Shown in pieces: positions 46,905 through 54,927 of a stretch of 64,000 nucleotides of DNA. Location of the stretch: NCBI RefSeq assembly GCF_029946505.1, contig NZ_JARZHG010000005.1, forward strand, positions 434,001 through 498,000. The letters run 5' to 3'. Below the pieces are notes generated by a model. It made no database searches. It worked only from the letters and a program-made list of their open reading frames with translations, and was not told the origin of the DNA. The translations under genes were made by a program, and so were the position numbers. Within the stretch, counting starts at the first letter, position 1; every line of letters begins with the position of its first letter. This DNA comes from Polyangium sp. y55x31 (lineage in GTDB: Bacteria; Myxococcota_A; Polyangia; Polyangiales; Polyangiaceae).

Positions 46905-48143
46905 TCAATTTTCCGTCAGGTAGAAAAACGCGATGCACATCTCGTCGTTCGTGCCCTGGCCCCAGGTCGTCGTGGTGTCGCGCCCGAGCGTGTCGTACGT
47001 GCACGTGATGTGCATCTGATCGCCCAGCGAGAGATCGATCGGCTTCGTGTAATGGGCAAACCCCTGCCAGTGGAAATCCCAGTCGTTCACGCGGGCCAGG
47101 CATTTCTCCTCTCCGCCGTGCAGCGCCGAGACATGCATCCCGCGCCCGAGCTTGTGCATGTGAGGCCAGAGCCCCCACAACGTGACGTTCATGAACAGGG
47201 GCATGCTCGCGCTCTGTTCGACGCTCGGCTGCTTCGGCGGCAGGAGCAGGTTCGTGGCCGCGATCCGCTTCACCGTGGCCTCCTTCGGGACGCTCTTTTC
47301 GAGCATGAGGTCGATCTGCGTGCGATCGGCGTGGCGGCCATTTTCTTGGTTGTAATGGATCTGCAAGATCGTCTTCCGCCCCGCGCGCATGCGCAGGCCC
47401 GTGCCCTCCGGGAAGCGGAGCGCGCCGCTGCCCGGGCCCGCGCCGACGAGCCAGCGCGCGTCCTTCACGTGGATGTCGTCGATGCACGAATATCCGAACC
47501 CGGGCTCGCTCGCGTCGCGCGCCTCGGCCGCGGCCTCGGATGCCTTGGTGTCGATGGAGTACATCGTGAGGTGGTGCAACATGGATGCGACGCCCGGACG
47601 AACGTGGAAGCCGGTGATGAACACGTCCTCCGTGAGCTCGGGGTCGAGCACGAAGCACCGGTAATCGTCGAATTTCGCGGCGTCCGGGGTATACGTGTCC
47701 TTCATGTCGATGGTCAGGTCGACACGATCGAGCTGCGCCAGGGCCTTCGGCGCGGGAGGCCCTCCTTTCGGCGGCTCGCCCTCGGGCGCGCCGGCGCGGG
47801 CCCAGGCCGCGATCGTCTCGATCTGCGCGTCCGAGAGCCAGCGGCCCTCGACGTACGTGTTGCATTCGCCGCTGTTGTCGAGGACGAACGGGGGCATGCT
47901 GCGCGACGACGTGGAGATGCGAATCGCCTCGGCGGTGCGGCGCGCGTCCTCGTAATCGACGAGGGAAAACGGGGCGATGCCACCCTTTTCATGACAACTC
48001 TGGCAATGCTCGGCGAGGATGGGCGCCACGTCCTCGTGATACGTGGGTACCCGGAGCGGGGCGCTCGCGTCTCCCTCCTTGCCACCGCACGCGACGAGCG
48101 AAAATACTGAAATCGTACCAAGGATCCACTGCGTCCGCATCAT
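46905..48143 (-). CDS. Cytochrome c fused to PHM-type copper monooxygenase, lipoprotein
   Basis: A 412-aa protein starting at one of two adjacent ATGs (48143 or 48140) after AGGAGGG. Lipobox LVAC at Cys19 suggests membrane anchoring. A single c-heme motif CQSCH (Cys47, Cys50, His51) precedes a copper type II ascorbate-dependent monooxygenase domain (as in PHM and DBM). Its copper ligands are preserved: HH at 190-191 and His263 (CuH site), His328-x-His330 and Met402 (CuM site), with GFHV and LQIHYNQ around them. It could hydroxylate a substrate with the heme feeding electrons. The upstream region is divergent with mscL and contains a 14-base palindrome. Confidence 0.88.
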   Translation of the reverse strand: MMRTQWILGTISVFSLVACGGKEGDASAPLRVPTYHEDVAPILAEHCQSCHEKGGIAPFSLVDYEDARRTAEAIRISTSSRSMPPFVLDNSGECNTYVEGRWLSDAQIETIAAWARAGAPEGEPPKGGPPAPKALAQLDRVDLTIDMKDTYTPDAAKFDDYRCFVLDPELTEDVFITGFHVRPGVASMLHHLTMYSIDTKASEAAAEARDASEPGFGYSCIDDIHVKDARWLVGAGPGSGALRFPEGTGLRMRAGRKTILQIHYNQENGRHADRTQIDLMLEKSVPKEATVKRIAATNLLLPPKQPSVEQSASMPLFMNVTLWGLWPHMHKLGRGMHVSALHGGEEKCLARVNDWDFHWQGFAHYTKPIDLSLGDQMHITCTYDTLGRDTTTTWGQGTNDEMCIAFFYLTEN

Positions 48144-48232
48144 CGAGCCCTCCTTTTGGGGTCGGGGGCGACCTGTCTTGGTCCGGCGGGGCCGGTGCAC
48201 GACGCGTTCCACGGCTCGGCGGGCCGATATTT

Positions 48233-48246
48233 CGTGGCATGCCACG
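48233..48246. promoter_or_regulatory. 14-bp perfect palindrome / possible sigma-54 -24/-12 site
   Basis: CGTGGCATGCCACG is a perfect palindrome in the 134-base divergent region between the copper monooxygenase and mscL genes. Read rightward, 48235-48250 is TGGCAT-N5-GTGCA, which keeps the sigma-54 GG-N10-GC spacing; a transcript would begin just before the mscL ribosome site. The direct repeat GTGCACGAC also occurs at 48195-48203 and 48246-48254. Either reading is tentative. Confidence 0.3.
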
Positions 48247-48277
48247 TGCACGACTTGCGCGGGAGGGAGGCCAGCGC

Positions 48278-48673
48278 ATGAACGCCATCGCCAGGGAATT
48301 CAAGGACTTCATCTCACGCGGCAACGTGGTCGATCTCGCGGTCGCCGTCGTGCTCGGCGCGTCGTTCAATGCCGTGGTCACGGCGTTCACGAACGGCATC
48401 CTGATGAACCTGATCGCGGCGATCTTCGGGAAACCGAACTTCGACGCGCTCACGTTCAGGCTCGGCCATGGCGTGATCGAGTACGGGAAGTTTCTGACCG
48501 CCGTGGTCAATTTCGTGATCGTGGGCTTCGCATTGTTCCTGTTCGTCAAGGGGATCAATGCGATGCGGCGACCGCGGCCCGCGGCGCCCCCGCCGCCCCA
48601 GGAGTCGGATCACGATCTGCTCGCGCAGATCCGCGACGCGCTGGTCACGAAGACGCCCTCGCGCATCTCGTAG
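48278..48673 (+). CDS. mscL: Large-conductance mechanosensitive channel MscL
   Basis: A 131-aa protein of normal MscL length, from ATG 48278 with GGGAGGGAGG a few bases before it. The N-terminal FKDFISRGNVVDLAVAVVLGASFNAVV is the conserved S1/TM1 gate segment. TM2 (VVNFVIVGFALFLFVKGINAM) is followed by the Pro-rich then acidic cytoplasmic helix (ESDHDLLAQIRDAL). MscL pentamers open on hypo-osmotic shock to release solutes. The gene faces the copper monooxygenase across a promoter region with a palindrome, and the ferritin-like paralog B follows 46 bases later. Confidence 0.95.
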   Translation: MNAIAREFKDFISRGNVVDLAVAVVLGASFNAVVTAFTNGILMNLIAAIFGKPNFDALTFRLGHGVIEYGKFLTAVVNFVIVGFALFLFVKGINAMRRPRPAAPPPPQESDHDLLAQIRDALVTKTPSRIS

Positions 48674-48719
48674 CCACGACGCGCGACATCGCCGCGCGGA
48701 GCTGTGGTAGGGTCGCGAC

Positions 48720-50171
48720 GTGGATCGTTACCGAAGTTTACGCCTCTCCCTCCTCGTCGCGATCGGCGGAGCCGCATGCTCGGCCTCTCCTCCCGCCTCG
48801 TCCGGCGCCGGCGAGGGCACCGTCGTCGCCATCCCCACGTCGCCCGCGAGCGCGACGGCCGAGCCCGCGCCCGACGGCGCGCCCGAGCCGGAGGCGCCGA
48901 AGCGCGTCGGCTGGGTGACCGAGAAAAACGGAAACGTCCACCGCGCGAGCCGCGTGACGTGTGACGCGACGATCGACATTCCCGCCTGCGCGGGCACGGA
49001 GAAGCACCAGTCCTGCAAGACGGACGCCGATTGCACGGAGCATCCGCACGGCAAGTGCACGAGCGGGATCGGGCAGGTCGGGACGTATTGCGGCTGCACC
49101 TATTCGTGCGAGACCGACGACGACTGCGGCTCCGGAAAAGCCTGCGTCTGCAAGGGCACGGGCGCCCTGCGCGCGCGCCACTCCGTCTGCGGGGACGCCT
49201 CCTGCGGCACGGATGCCGATTGCGGGGCGAGCTCCTGCGGTTTGTCGGCGTATTTCAATGGTTGTTACGAGCAGGTCACGCTCGCTTGCCGGACCAAGGA
49301 GGACACCTGCAAGAGCGACGCCGATTGCGGGGAGACGCCGCGGCTCGGCCCGGCCTGCGTGGCGATCGGCCCGAAGGGCGCGAAGCCGACCTGGCAATGC
49401 GCGGGGATGTCCTGCGTGATCGGCCGTCCCCTCGTCGTCGAAGGCGAGGTTCGTGCTGCCCAGCCGCGCGCCCGCGCGGACTGGCGCGCGCCGCTCGTCT
49501 TCGACGTGGAGAACCTCTCTGCGGAGGCGCGCGAGGCGATCGCGGCGCATCATGCAGCCATCGCCGCCATGGAGCATGCCTCGATCGCGAGCTTCGCGCG
49601 CTTCTCCCTCCAGCTCCTTGCGCTCGGCGCGCCCGCGGAGCTGCTCGCGGAGGCGCAAAACGCCGCGCGTGACGAGGTGGAGCACGCGCGGGTCGAATAC
49701 GCCATCGCCTCCCGGATCGGCGGGCGAATCCTCGGGCCGGACAAACTGCCGGAGGCGACGGCGCGGCTCGCGACGGACGTCGTTTCGTTCGTGGAGTCGC
49801 TGGTCGTCGAGGGTTGCGTGGGCGAGACGCTCGGCGCGGCCGAGGGGCAGGAGGTCGCGCGCGCGGTGAAGGACGAGGGCCTCGGGGCCGCGCTCGCGCA
49901 GATCGCGGAGGACGAGGCGCGGCACGCGGCGCTCGCGTGGAAAACCCTGCAATGGGCGCTCGACGCGTTCGGGGACGAGGCGCGCGAGGCCGCGACACGG
50001 GCGTTCGAGCGGGCCCGGGCGATGCACGAAAAGGATCCGCCGAAGATGCCGGTGGAAAACGAGGAATTCGGCGTGCTCGCGGCGCGGACGCTGGGCACGC
50101 TCCGGCGAGAGGCGCTGCGCGAGGTCGTCGTGCCGTGCGCCCGAGAGCTCGGGCTCGTCACCTGGTCTTGA
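48720..50171 (+). CDS. Ferritin-like domain lipoprotein, paralog B
   Basis: A 483-aa exported protein from GTG 48720, with lipobox GGAAC and an Ala/Pro-rich linker. The N-terminal module is cysteine-rich with DADC units (CKTDADCTEHPHGKC, CETDDDCGSGKACVC, CGTDADCGASSCG, CKSDADCG), longer than that of paralog A. The bridging segment GRPLVVEGEVRAAQP and RADW matches paralog A in form. The ferritin-like domain follows, with MEHASIASFARF, DEVEHARVEYA and EDEARHAALAW as di-metal ligands. Both members are otherwise only moderately alike, so they diverged some time ago. It is probably co-transcribed with mscL (46-base gap) or has its own promoter. Confidence 0.8.
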   Translation: MDRYRSLRLSLLVAIGGAACSASPPASSGAGEGTVVAIPTSPASATAEPAPDGAPEPEAPKRVGWVTEKNGNVHRASRVTCDATIDIPACAGTEKHQSCKTDADCTEHPHGKCTSGIGQVGTYCGCTYSCETDDDCGSGKACVCKGTGALRARHSVCGDASCGTDADCGASSCGLSAYFNGCYEQVTLACRTKEDTCKSDADCGETPRLGPACVAIGPKGAKPTWQCAGMSCVIGRPLVVEGEVRAAQPRARADWRAPLVFDVENLSAEAREAIAAHHAAIAAMEHASIASFARFSLQLLALGAPAELLAEAQNAARDEVEHARVEYAIASRIGGRILGPDKLPEATARLATDVVSFVESLVVEGCVGETLGAAEGQEVARAVKDEGLGAALAQIAEDEARHAALAWKTLQWALDAFGDEAREAATRAFERARAMHEKDPPKMPVENEEFGVLAARTLGTLRREALREVVVPCARELGLVTWS

Positions 50172-50202
50172 GCTTCGGGGCTTCGCAAGGCAGACTCCGC
50201 CC

Positions 50203-50589
50203 GTGGCAAGCAAAGGAAGACCGTATCGCACGGTGACCGTGGAGGGCTTCGAGGTCCTCATCGGTCGCGGCGCCGAGGACAACGACTACCTGACGTTCGA
50301 CGTCGCGGCGCCGCACGACGTATGGCTGCACGTCGCGGGGGGGACGCCGGGGAGCCACGTCGTCGTGCGTAACCCCGACCGTGTGGAGGTCCCCCGCTCG
50401 GTCATCGAGATCGCCGCCTCGGCGGCCGCCTGGTATTCGAAAGCGCGGGGCGCCCCGAAGGTCGAGGTGCATTTCTGCCGCGCATCCGAGGTCTCGAAGC
50501 CCCGCGGCGCCCCCGCGGGGCTCGTGGAGATCTCGAAATACAAGAGCGTGAAGGTCAAACCCGTGGCACCGGCGGGCGCGACGGATTGA
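50203..50589 (+). CDS. Stand-alone NFACT-R (RqcH C-terminal type) RNA-binding protein
   Basis: A 128-aa protein from GTG 50203. It shows the NFACT-R (DUF814) core: VLIGRGAEDNDYLTFDVAAP, DVWLHVAGGTPGSHVVVRN, then SAAAWYSKARGAPKVEVHFC and EISKYKSVKVKP. In RqcH/NEMF this domain binds tRNA and the stalled 50S subunit during nascent-chain tailing. Here there is no NFACT-N or coiled-coil, so it resembles the single-domain members reported in some bacteria. A role in ribosome rescue is inferred but not shown. It follows paralog B by 31 bases and precedes the deoxyhypusine-synthase-like gene by 118. Confidence 0.8.
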   Translation: MASKGRPYRTVTVEGFEVLIGRGAEDNDYLTFDVAAPHDVWLHVAGGTPGSHVVVRNPDRVEVPRSVIEIAASAAAWYSKARGAPKVEVHFCRASEVSKPRGAPAGLVEISKYKSVKVKPVAPAGATD

Positions 50590-50707
50590 CGGGCGGCCCA
50601 TTCGACGCGTGGTCGAGCACGTGCTACGCCTCGGCCGTCACACAGCCGACCTCGATGGTTCGGCACGCGCTCTCGCGCGATCGACCGACGGAATGGAAAG
50701 ACTTCTC

Positions 50708-51727
50708 ATGACGCCCCCCACGCTTCCGATTCTCGAGTTCATCCTGAAGAACTACAAGAACTTCAATGCGCGCGCGACGCGTGACGCATTGATTGCCTAC
50801 ATTCGACACATCGAGAGCGGCGGGAAGATGTTCTGGGCCCTCGCGGGGGCCATGTCGTCGGCGCAGCTCGGCATCACGCTCGCGCCCGCCATCCGCGCGG
50901 GGCTCATCCATGGTTTGTCCGTGACGGGGGCGAACCTCGAAGAATCGCTCTTCCGGCTCGTCGCGCACGCGAGCTACAAGGATTTCCCGGACTACCGCTA
51001 CTTCACGAAGGAGGACGACACGAAGATCCTCGAGGACCGCATGCGACGCGTCACCGACACGAGCATCCCCGAGGACGAGGCGTTCCGCGCCGTGGAGAAG
51101 TACCTCGTGCCCATGTGGAAAAACGCGAGCGCGGCCGGCGAGCGGCGCTTCTGGCACGAATACTTCTACGACCTCATCCAGCGCCTCGACCCGGCGCTCC
51201 ACGAAGGCGACCCGGACGCGTGCTGGCTGCTCGCCGCCGCGCGCAAGAATCTCCCGATCGTGGTCCCCGGCTACGAGGATTCGACGTTCGGCAACATCTT
51301 CGCCTCCCACGTCAAGCTCGGCGAGTGCAGCGCGATCATCGCCAAATCCGGCATCGAGTACATGGCCGCGTTTTATGACCAGTACCGCGAGCTCTCGACA
51401 GGATCGGGCGTTGGCTTCTTCCAGATCGGCGGCGGCATCGCCGGGGACTTCCCCATCTGCGTCGTGCCGTCGATCAAGTACGACCTCGAAGAGCCCGTGA
51501 AACCCTGGGCGTATTTCTGCCAGATCTCGGATTCGACGACGTCGTACGGCTCGTACTCGGGGGCGACGCCGAACGAGAAGATCACCTGGGACAAGCTCAC
51601 GAAGGATACGCCCATGTTCGTGATCGAGTCGGACGCGACCATCGTGGCGCCCCTGCTCCTCAGCGCGTTGCTCGAATACAAGCAGCACCCGGAAGCAGCG
51701 AACGCGCTCTTGTCGAAGCTCTCGTAA
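50708..51727 (+). CDS. Deoxyhypusine synthase-like enzyme
   Basis: A 339-aa protein from ATG 50708 (GGAAAG ribosome site); the frame is open further upstream. It carries the DHS core: FWALAGAMSSAQLG, TGANLEESLFRL, IVVPGYEDSTFGNIF, STGSGVGFFQIGGG, SYSGATPNEKITWDKL. The last contains Lys296, at the place of the catalytic Lys of human deoxyhypusine synthase. Bacterial members of this family generally make homospermidine or modify other substrates, since bacteria lack eIF5A. Homospermidine synthesis is therefore more likely than hypusine formation, but the substrate is not shown by the sequence. It is convergent with the sigma-54 activator, 63 bases away. Confidence 0.85.
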   Translation: MTPPTLPILEFILKNYKNFNARATRDALIAYIRHIESGGKMFWALAGAMSSAQLGITLAPAIRAGLIHGLSVTGANLEESLFRLVAHASYKDFPDYRYFTKEDDTKILEDRMRRVTDTSIPEDEAFRAVEKYLVPMWKNASAAGERRFWHEYFYDLIQRLDPALHEGDPDACWLLAAARKNLPIVVPGYEDSTFGNIFASHVKLGECSAIIAKSGIEYMAAFYDQYRELSTGSGVGFFQIGGGIAGDFPICVVPSIKYDLEEPVKPWAYFCQISDSTTSYGSYSGATPNEKITWDKLTKDTPMFVIESDATIVAPLLLSALLEYKQHPEAANALLSKLS

Positions 51728-51790
51728 TCAGGGGAGGGCCTTCACGCACGGCCCCGATCGTGTCGAGGGCGCGGCCGCCCCGCGTGGTTC

Positions 51791-53128
51791 TCAGCTTCCG
51801 CTCTCGTCCGCCCCACGAAACCCGTATTTCCGCAAGAGCGTCCGGAGGTGGCTCCGGTCCATCTTCACCCGGCGCGACGCCTCGGAGATGTTGTCGTTCG
51901 TCGCCCGGAGGAGCGCCCGCACATAGCGCCGCTCCCATTGATCCGAGGCTTTTTGTTTGCACACGCGGAAAGGCACTTCGAGGTCGATGTCGTCGTCCCG
52001 CTCCTTGGCCCCGGCGCCGGACTCGATCTCGGCCGAAAGCGCGAGGACCGCGGGATCGTTGAAGAGCACGGCGCGCTCGATCGCGGCGCGCAGCTCGCGC
52101 ACGTTGCCGGGCCACGATTGCCGGCGGAAGGACTCGAGGAGGTCGTCCGGGATGGGTTTGTCGGGGACGAGCTCGGCGTGGAAATGGCGCGCGAGGCGCT
52201 CGATGTCGCCCGTGCGCTCGCGCAGCGGCGGGACGTGGATACGGACCACGTTGAGCCGGTAGAAGAGGTCGGCGCGGAACGTGTTGCGGTTGACCTCGGT
52301 GCGCAGGTCGCGGTTCGTCGCGGCGATCACGCGGACGTCGAGCTTGACGCGCTGGTTACTGCCGACGCGCTTGACGCTGCGCTCCTCCAGGGCGCGGAGG
52401 AGCTTCGGCTGCATGTCGAGCGGCAGCTCGCCGATCTCGTCGATGAAAATGGTGCCGCCCTTCGCCTGCTCGAACGCGCCCGCGCGGTCGGCTTGCGCGC
52501 CTGTGAACGAGCCTTTGACGTGCCCGAAGAGCTCGCTCTCGATGAGCGTGGGCGCAATGGCCGCGCAATCGAGCACGACGAACGGGCCCGCCGCGCGCGG
52601 GCTCGCCTCGTGAATGGCCGCCGCGAGGACGCCCTTTCCCGTGCCGGTTTCGCCTTCGAGGAGGACGGTGCTCTCCGATTGCGCGACGCGCGGCAAGGCC
52701 GCGAAAATGCGGCGCATGGCGGCGCTTTGCCCGAGGAGCGGACCGAAGCCGTCCTCGGGGCTCAGCGCCTCGCAGATGTCCTCGTTCACCTGATCGACGA
52801 GCAGCGTCGTGCGGCCGACGCGCACGCGCGCGCCGGGCTCGACGTAACCCGAGAGGACGCGCATGCCGGCGACCCAGGTGCCGTTCGAGGAGCCGAGGTC
52901 CTTCAAGAGATACCCCTCGGGCGTCGCCGAGAGGCTGAAATGGTGGCGGGAGACGGTCGGATCGGGGAGCACGAGGTCGTTTCCCTGGGCCGTGCCGACG
53001 GAGACCTCGCTCATCTCGGCGCGCAGCGAGGTGCCGGCGCCGGGGCCTTCGACCACGGTGAGCGAGAATCCGTCGAGGCGCAGCTCCTTGGGCCGGGAAT
53101 GAAGGGGCAACGTGCTTTTCACCGACAT
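51791..53128 (-). CDS. FHA-domain sigma-54-dependent transcriptional activator
   Basis: A 445-aa regulator from ATG 53128. Residues ~25-110 are an FHA domain (VSVGTAQGNDLVLPDPTVSRHHF, DLGSSNGTWV), which binds phosphothreonine. An AAA+ sigma-54 activation domain follows: Walker A GETGTGKG, the sigma-54 contact loop as GSFTGA instead of GAFTGA, Walker B GGTIFIDEIGEL, and an R finger in FRADLFYRLNVV. A Fis-type helix-turn-helix (DNISEASRRVKMDRSHLRTLLRK) ends it. FHA-NtrC activators are common in myxobacteria and are often coupled to Ser/Thr kinases, which would phosphorylate a partner read by FHA. Its target is unknown. It shares a 71-base divergent promoter with a Cys-rich lipoprotein. Confidence 0.93.
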   Translation of the reverse strand: MSVKSTLPLHSRPKELRLDGFSLTVVEGPGAGTSLRAEMSEVSVGTAQGNDLVLPDPTVSRHHFSLSATPEGYLLKDLGSSNGTWVAGMRVLSGYVEPGARVRVGRTTLLVDQVNEDICEALSPEDGFGPLLGQSAAMRRIFAALPRVAQSESTVLLEGETGTGKGVLAAAIHEASPRAAGPFVVLDCAAIAPTLIESELFGHVKGSFTGAQADRAGAFEQAKGGTIFIDEIGELPLDMQPKLLRALEERSVKRVGSNQRVKLDVRVIAATNRDLRTEVNRNTFRADLFYRLNVVRIHVPPLRERTGDIERLARHFHAELVPDKPIPDDLLESFRRQSWPGNVRELRAAIERAVLFNDPAVLALSAEIESGAGAKERDDDIDLEVPFRVCKQKASDQWERRYVRALLRATNDNISEASRRVKMDRSHLRTLLRKYGFRGADESGS

Positions 53129-53199
53129 GGGCGCGCAGCCTACCACGGCGAAGGCCGCGCGTGCGCGTCCCGTGGTATCCTGGGACCGAGGGTGCAATC

Positions 53200-53898
53200 A
53201 TGCAAACAGGCAAGGCGGCGCGGATCGCCCTGATCGTGGGGGCCTTTGGCCTCGTGGCCTTCGGCTGCCAGTTCGTCGCGGGGATCGCGGGGCTCGAGGC
53301 GACGGACGAGACCGGCGAGACGTGCGACGAGGCGGCGTGTGGCCCTTATGCCTGCAATGCGGAGGGGACGGCGTGCAACACGAGCTGCACCCGGATGACG
53401 GGGGGTTGCAAGGAGGACGCCGTCTGTGCCGCGCCGATGAATCAGAACGGGACCTGCAACGAATGCGGATGGCAAGCCATGTCCGGGGTCTGTCCGAGCG
53501 CCGAATGTGATTCCTGCGCCGGGAACGTGTGCACGAGGGTCTGCGACCAGCCAGACGAGTGCATGCAGGCCGACATGGATGCCGGAACCTTCACCCTGCA
53601 ACTCGATACGAGGCAGGCGCCCGCTCGGCTCGAATGCAAGGATCAATGCAACGACGTCCTCGTGAATTGCATGGGTGGTTCTCCCTGCGAGGTCGTCTGC
53701 GAGGAGGGAGGCTGTCAGAACCTGACCGTGAAATGCGGCCCCGACGGCGCCTGTAGCCTCGTCTGCAAGGGCCAGAGCTGCGCGGGCGCGACCGTGATCT
53801 GCGGCGACAATCGCTGCACGGCCACGTGTGATGCCGCCGTGGAGATCGATCTCGTCTGCGGCGGCTCGTGTGATTGCAAGTCGGAGACGTGTCTCTGA
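53200..53898 (+). CDS. Cys-rich lipoprotein
   Basis: A 232-aa exported protein from ATG 53200. The signal peptide ends in lipobox LVAFGC. The mature part has about 36 cysteines, with pairs spaced as in EGF-like or disulfide-knot proteins (CDEAACGPYACNAEGTAC; CNDVLVNCMGGSPC; CGPDGACSLVCKGQSC; CDCKSETC). The second half repeats a C-x(n)-C-x2-C pattern with short Gly/Asp turns. I do not recognise a named family. It is probably a surface-anchored structural or binding protein. It diverges from the FHA/sigma-54 activator and converges with the PEGA/TPR gene, leaving 3 bases between stops. Confidence 0.65.
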   Translation: MQTGKAARIALIVGAFGLVAFGCQFVAGIAGLEATDETGETCDEAACGPYACNAEGTACNTSCTRMTGGCKEDAVCAAPMNQNGTCNECGWQAMSGVCPSAECDSCAGNVCTRVCDQPDECMQADMDAGTFTLQLDTRQAPARLECKDQCNDVLVNCMGGSPCEVVCEEGGCQNLTVKCGPDGACSLVCKGQSCAGATVICGDNRCTATCDAAVEIDLVCGGSCDCKSETCL

Positions 53899-53901
53899 AC
53901 G

Positions 53902-54927
53902 TCAGAACGTGCCGCGGAGCCCGAGCACGCCGGGCCCGAGGAGGGGCGTGACGGAGACCGCGGGCGGGGGCGCGTGTTCACGTTTGGGCGCGAGCGCGAT
54001 ACCCGCGATGCCCACGCCGAGGCCGAGGACGGCCACGCCAAACCCGATGTTCGACACGTTCGCCAGGGTGGTCGCGGTGGCGAGCGCGTTGGCTTGTCCG
54101 GGGCATGACGAGCCATTACAATTCGGCAGGATCTCGCTCGCTTTGGCCAGCGTGACGATCCCCGTCACCGCTCCCACGAGGAGCGCCGCGCCGCCGCCGC
54201 CGAACCCCGTGACCATGAGGACGGCGGAGGCGCTCGGGCCGGTCGGCGCGGGCAGGGGAGGCTCCGCGGGCGGCGGCTTTGTCGGCGAAATCGGCGGCGG
54301 CAAAGGCTCGGGCGGCGGTGGCGCGACCTGCGCGGGCGGCGGCGGCGCGTCTTCGAGGGCGGGGATCACGACGGGAATCTCGCCCGGTTGCGAGGGGACG
54401 GTGACCTCGCCGGTCCAGGCCCGTTTGCCCGGAGCAACCACGGTGACGGTGTGTTTGCCCGGGTCGATCGGCAAGGGGACGTTCAGCGCGGCGACGTCGA
54501 TGGGTTTGTCGTCGAGCTTCATTCCGAGGCCGGCGGGTGGCGCCTCCATGCGCAGGACCACGTAGGCGAGCTGCTTCCTGAGCTCGGCGACGTGGTCGCG
54601 CGCGAATTGCTCGCGGTCCTTTTGCCCCTTTCCACGCGCGAGCGAGGCGGCCGACGTGTATTCGGCCCAAGCCGTCGCAATTTTTCCTTCTTTTTCGTGG
54701 CAGACGGCGAGGTTCAAGAGCGTGCCGAGCTTCGGGTCGAGGCGCTGGCTCTCGGCGAGCTTCGTGCAAGCCTCGGCATAACGCTGCTCGTCGAGGAGCT
54801 TGCGGCCCTGCTGGAAGAGCGCCTCGGCGAGGGCGATGGACGGGCCCTCGGGTGATTGCGCGCGCACGCGGGCGCCGGAGGAGGTGACGGCGAGCGAGAG
54901 CAAAACGGCAATCGCCGAGCGCCTCAT
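53902..54927 (-). CDS. Exported TPR/PEGA-like protein
   Basis: A 341-aa protein from ATG 54927, which overlaps the kinase stop (ATGA, 54924-54927). The signal peptide (MRRSAIAVLLSLAVTSSGARVRAQ) is followed by a TPR pair (ALFQQGRKLLDEQRYAEACTKLAESQRLDPKLGTLLNLAVCHEKEG). A PEGA-like beta domain comes next (VVLRMEAPPAGLGMKLDDKPI, PLPIDPGKHTVTVVAPGKRAW), then a Pro-rich linker, and two hydrophobic segments near the C-terminus (AVLMVTGFGGGGAALLVGAVTGIV; IGFGVAVLGLGVGIAGIAL). PEGA domains are common in myxobacterial envelope proteins. The overlap with the kinase implies coupled expression and probably joint function. Confidence 0.85.
   Translation of the reverse strand: MRRSAIAVLLSLAVTSSGARVRAQSPEGPSIALAEALFQQGRKLLDEQRYAEACTKLAESQRLDPKLGTLLNLAVCHEKEGKIATAWAEYTSAASLARGKGQKDREQFARDHVAELRKQLAYVVLRMEAPPAGLGMKLDDKPIDVAALNVPLPIDPGKHTVTVVAPGKRAWTGEVTVPSQPGEIPVVIPALEDAPPPPAQVAPPPPEPLPPPISPTKPPPAEPPLPAPTGPSASAVLMVTGFGGGGAALLVGAVTGIVTLAKASEILPNCNGSSCPGQANALATATTLANVSNIGFGVAVLGLGVGIAGIALAPKREHAPPPAVSVTPLLGPGVLGLRGTF

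Noticed and set aside
53715-54116. A 133-codon minus frame across the junction of the Cys-rich lipoprotein and the PEGA/TPR gene.
   Set aside because: It overlaps both supported genes in a different frame and has no motif.
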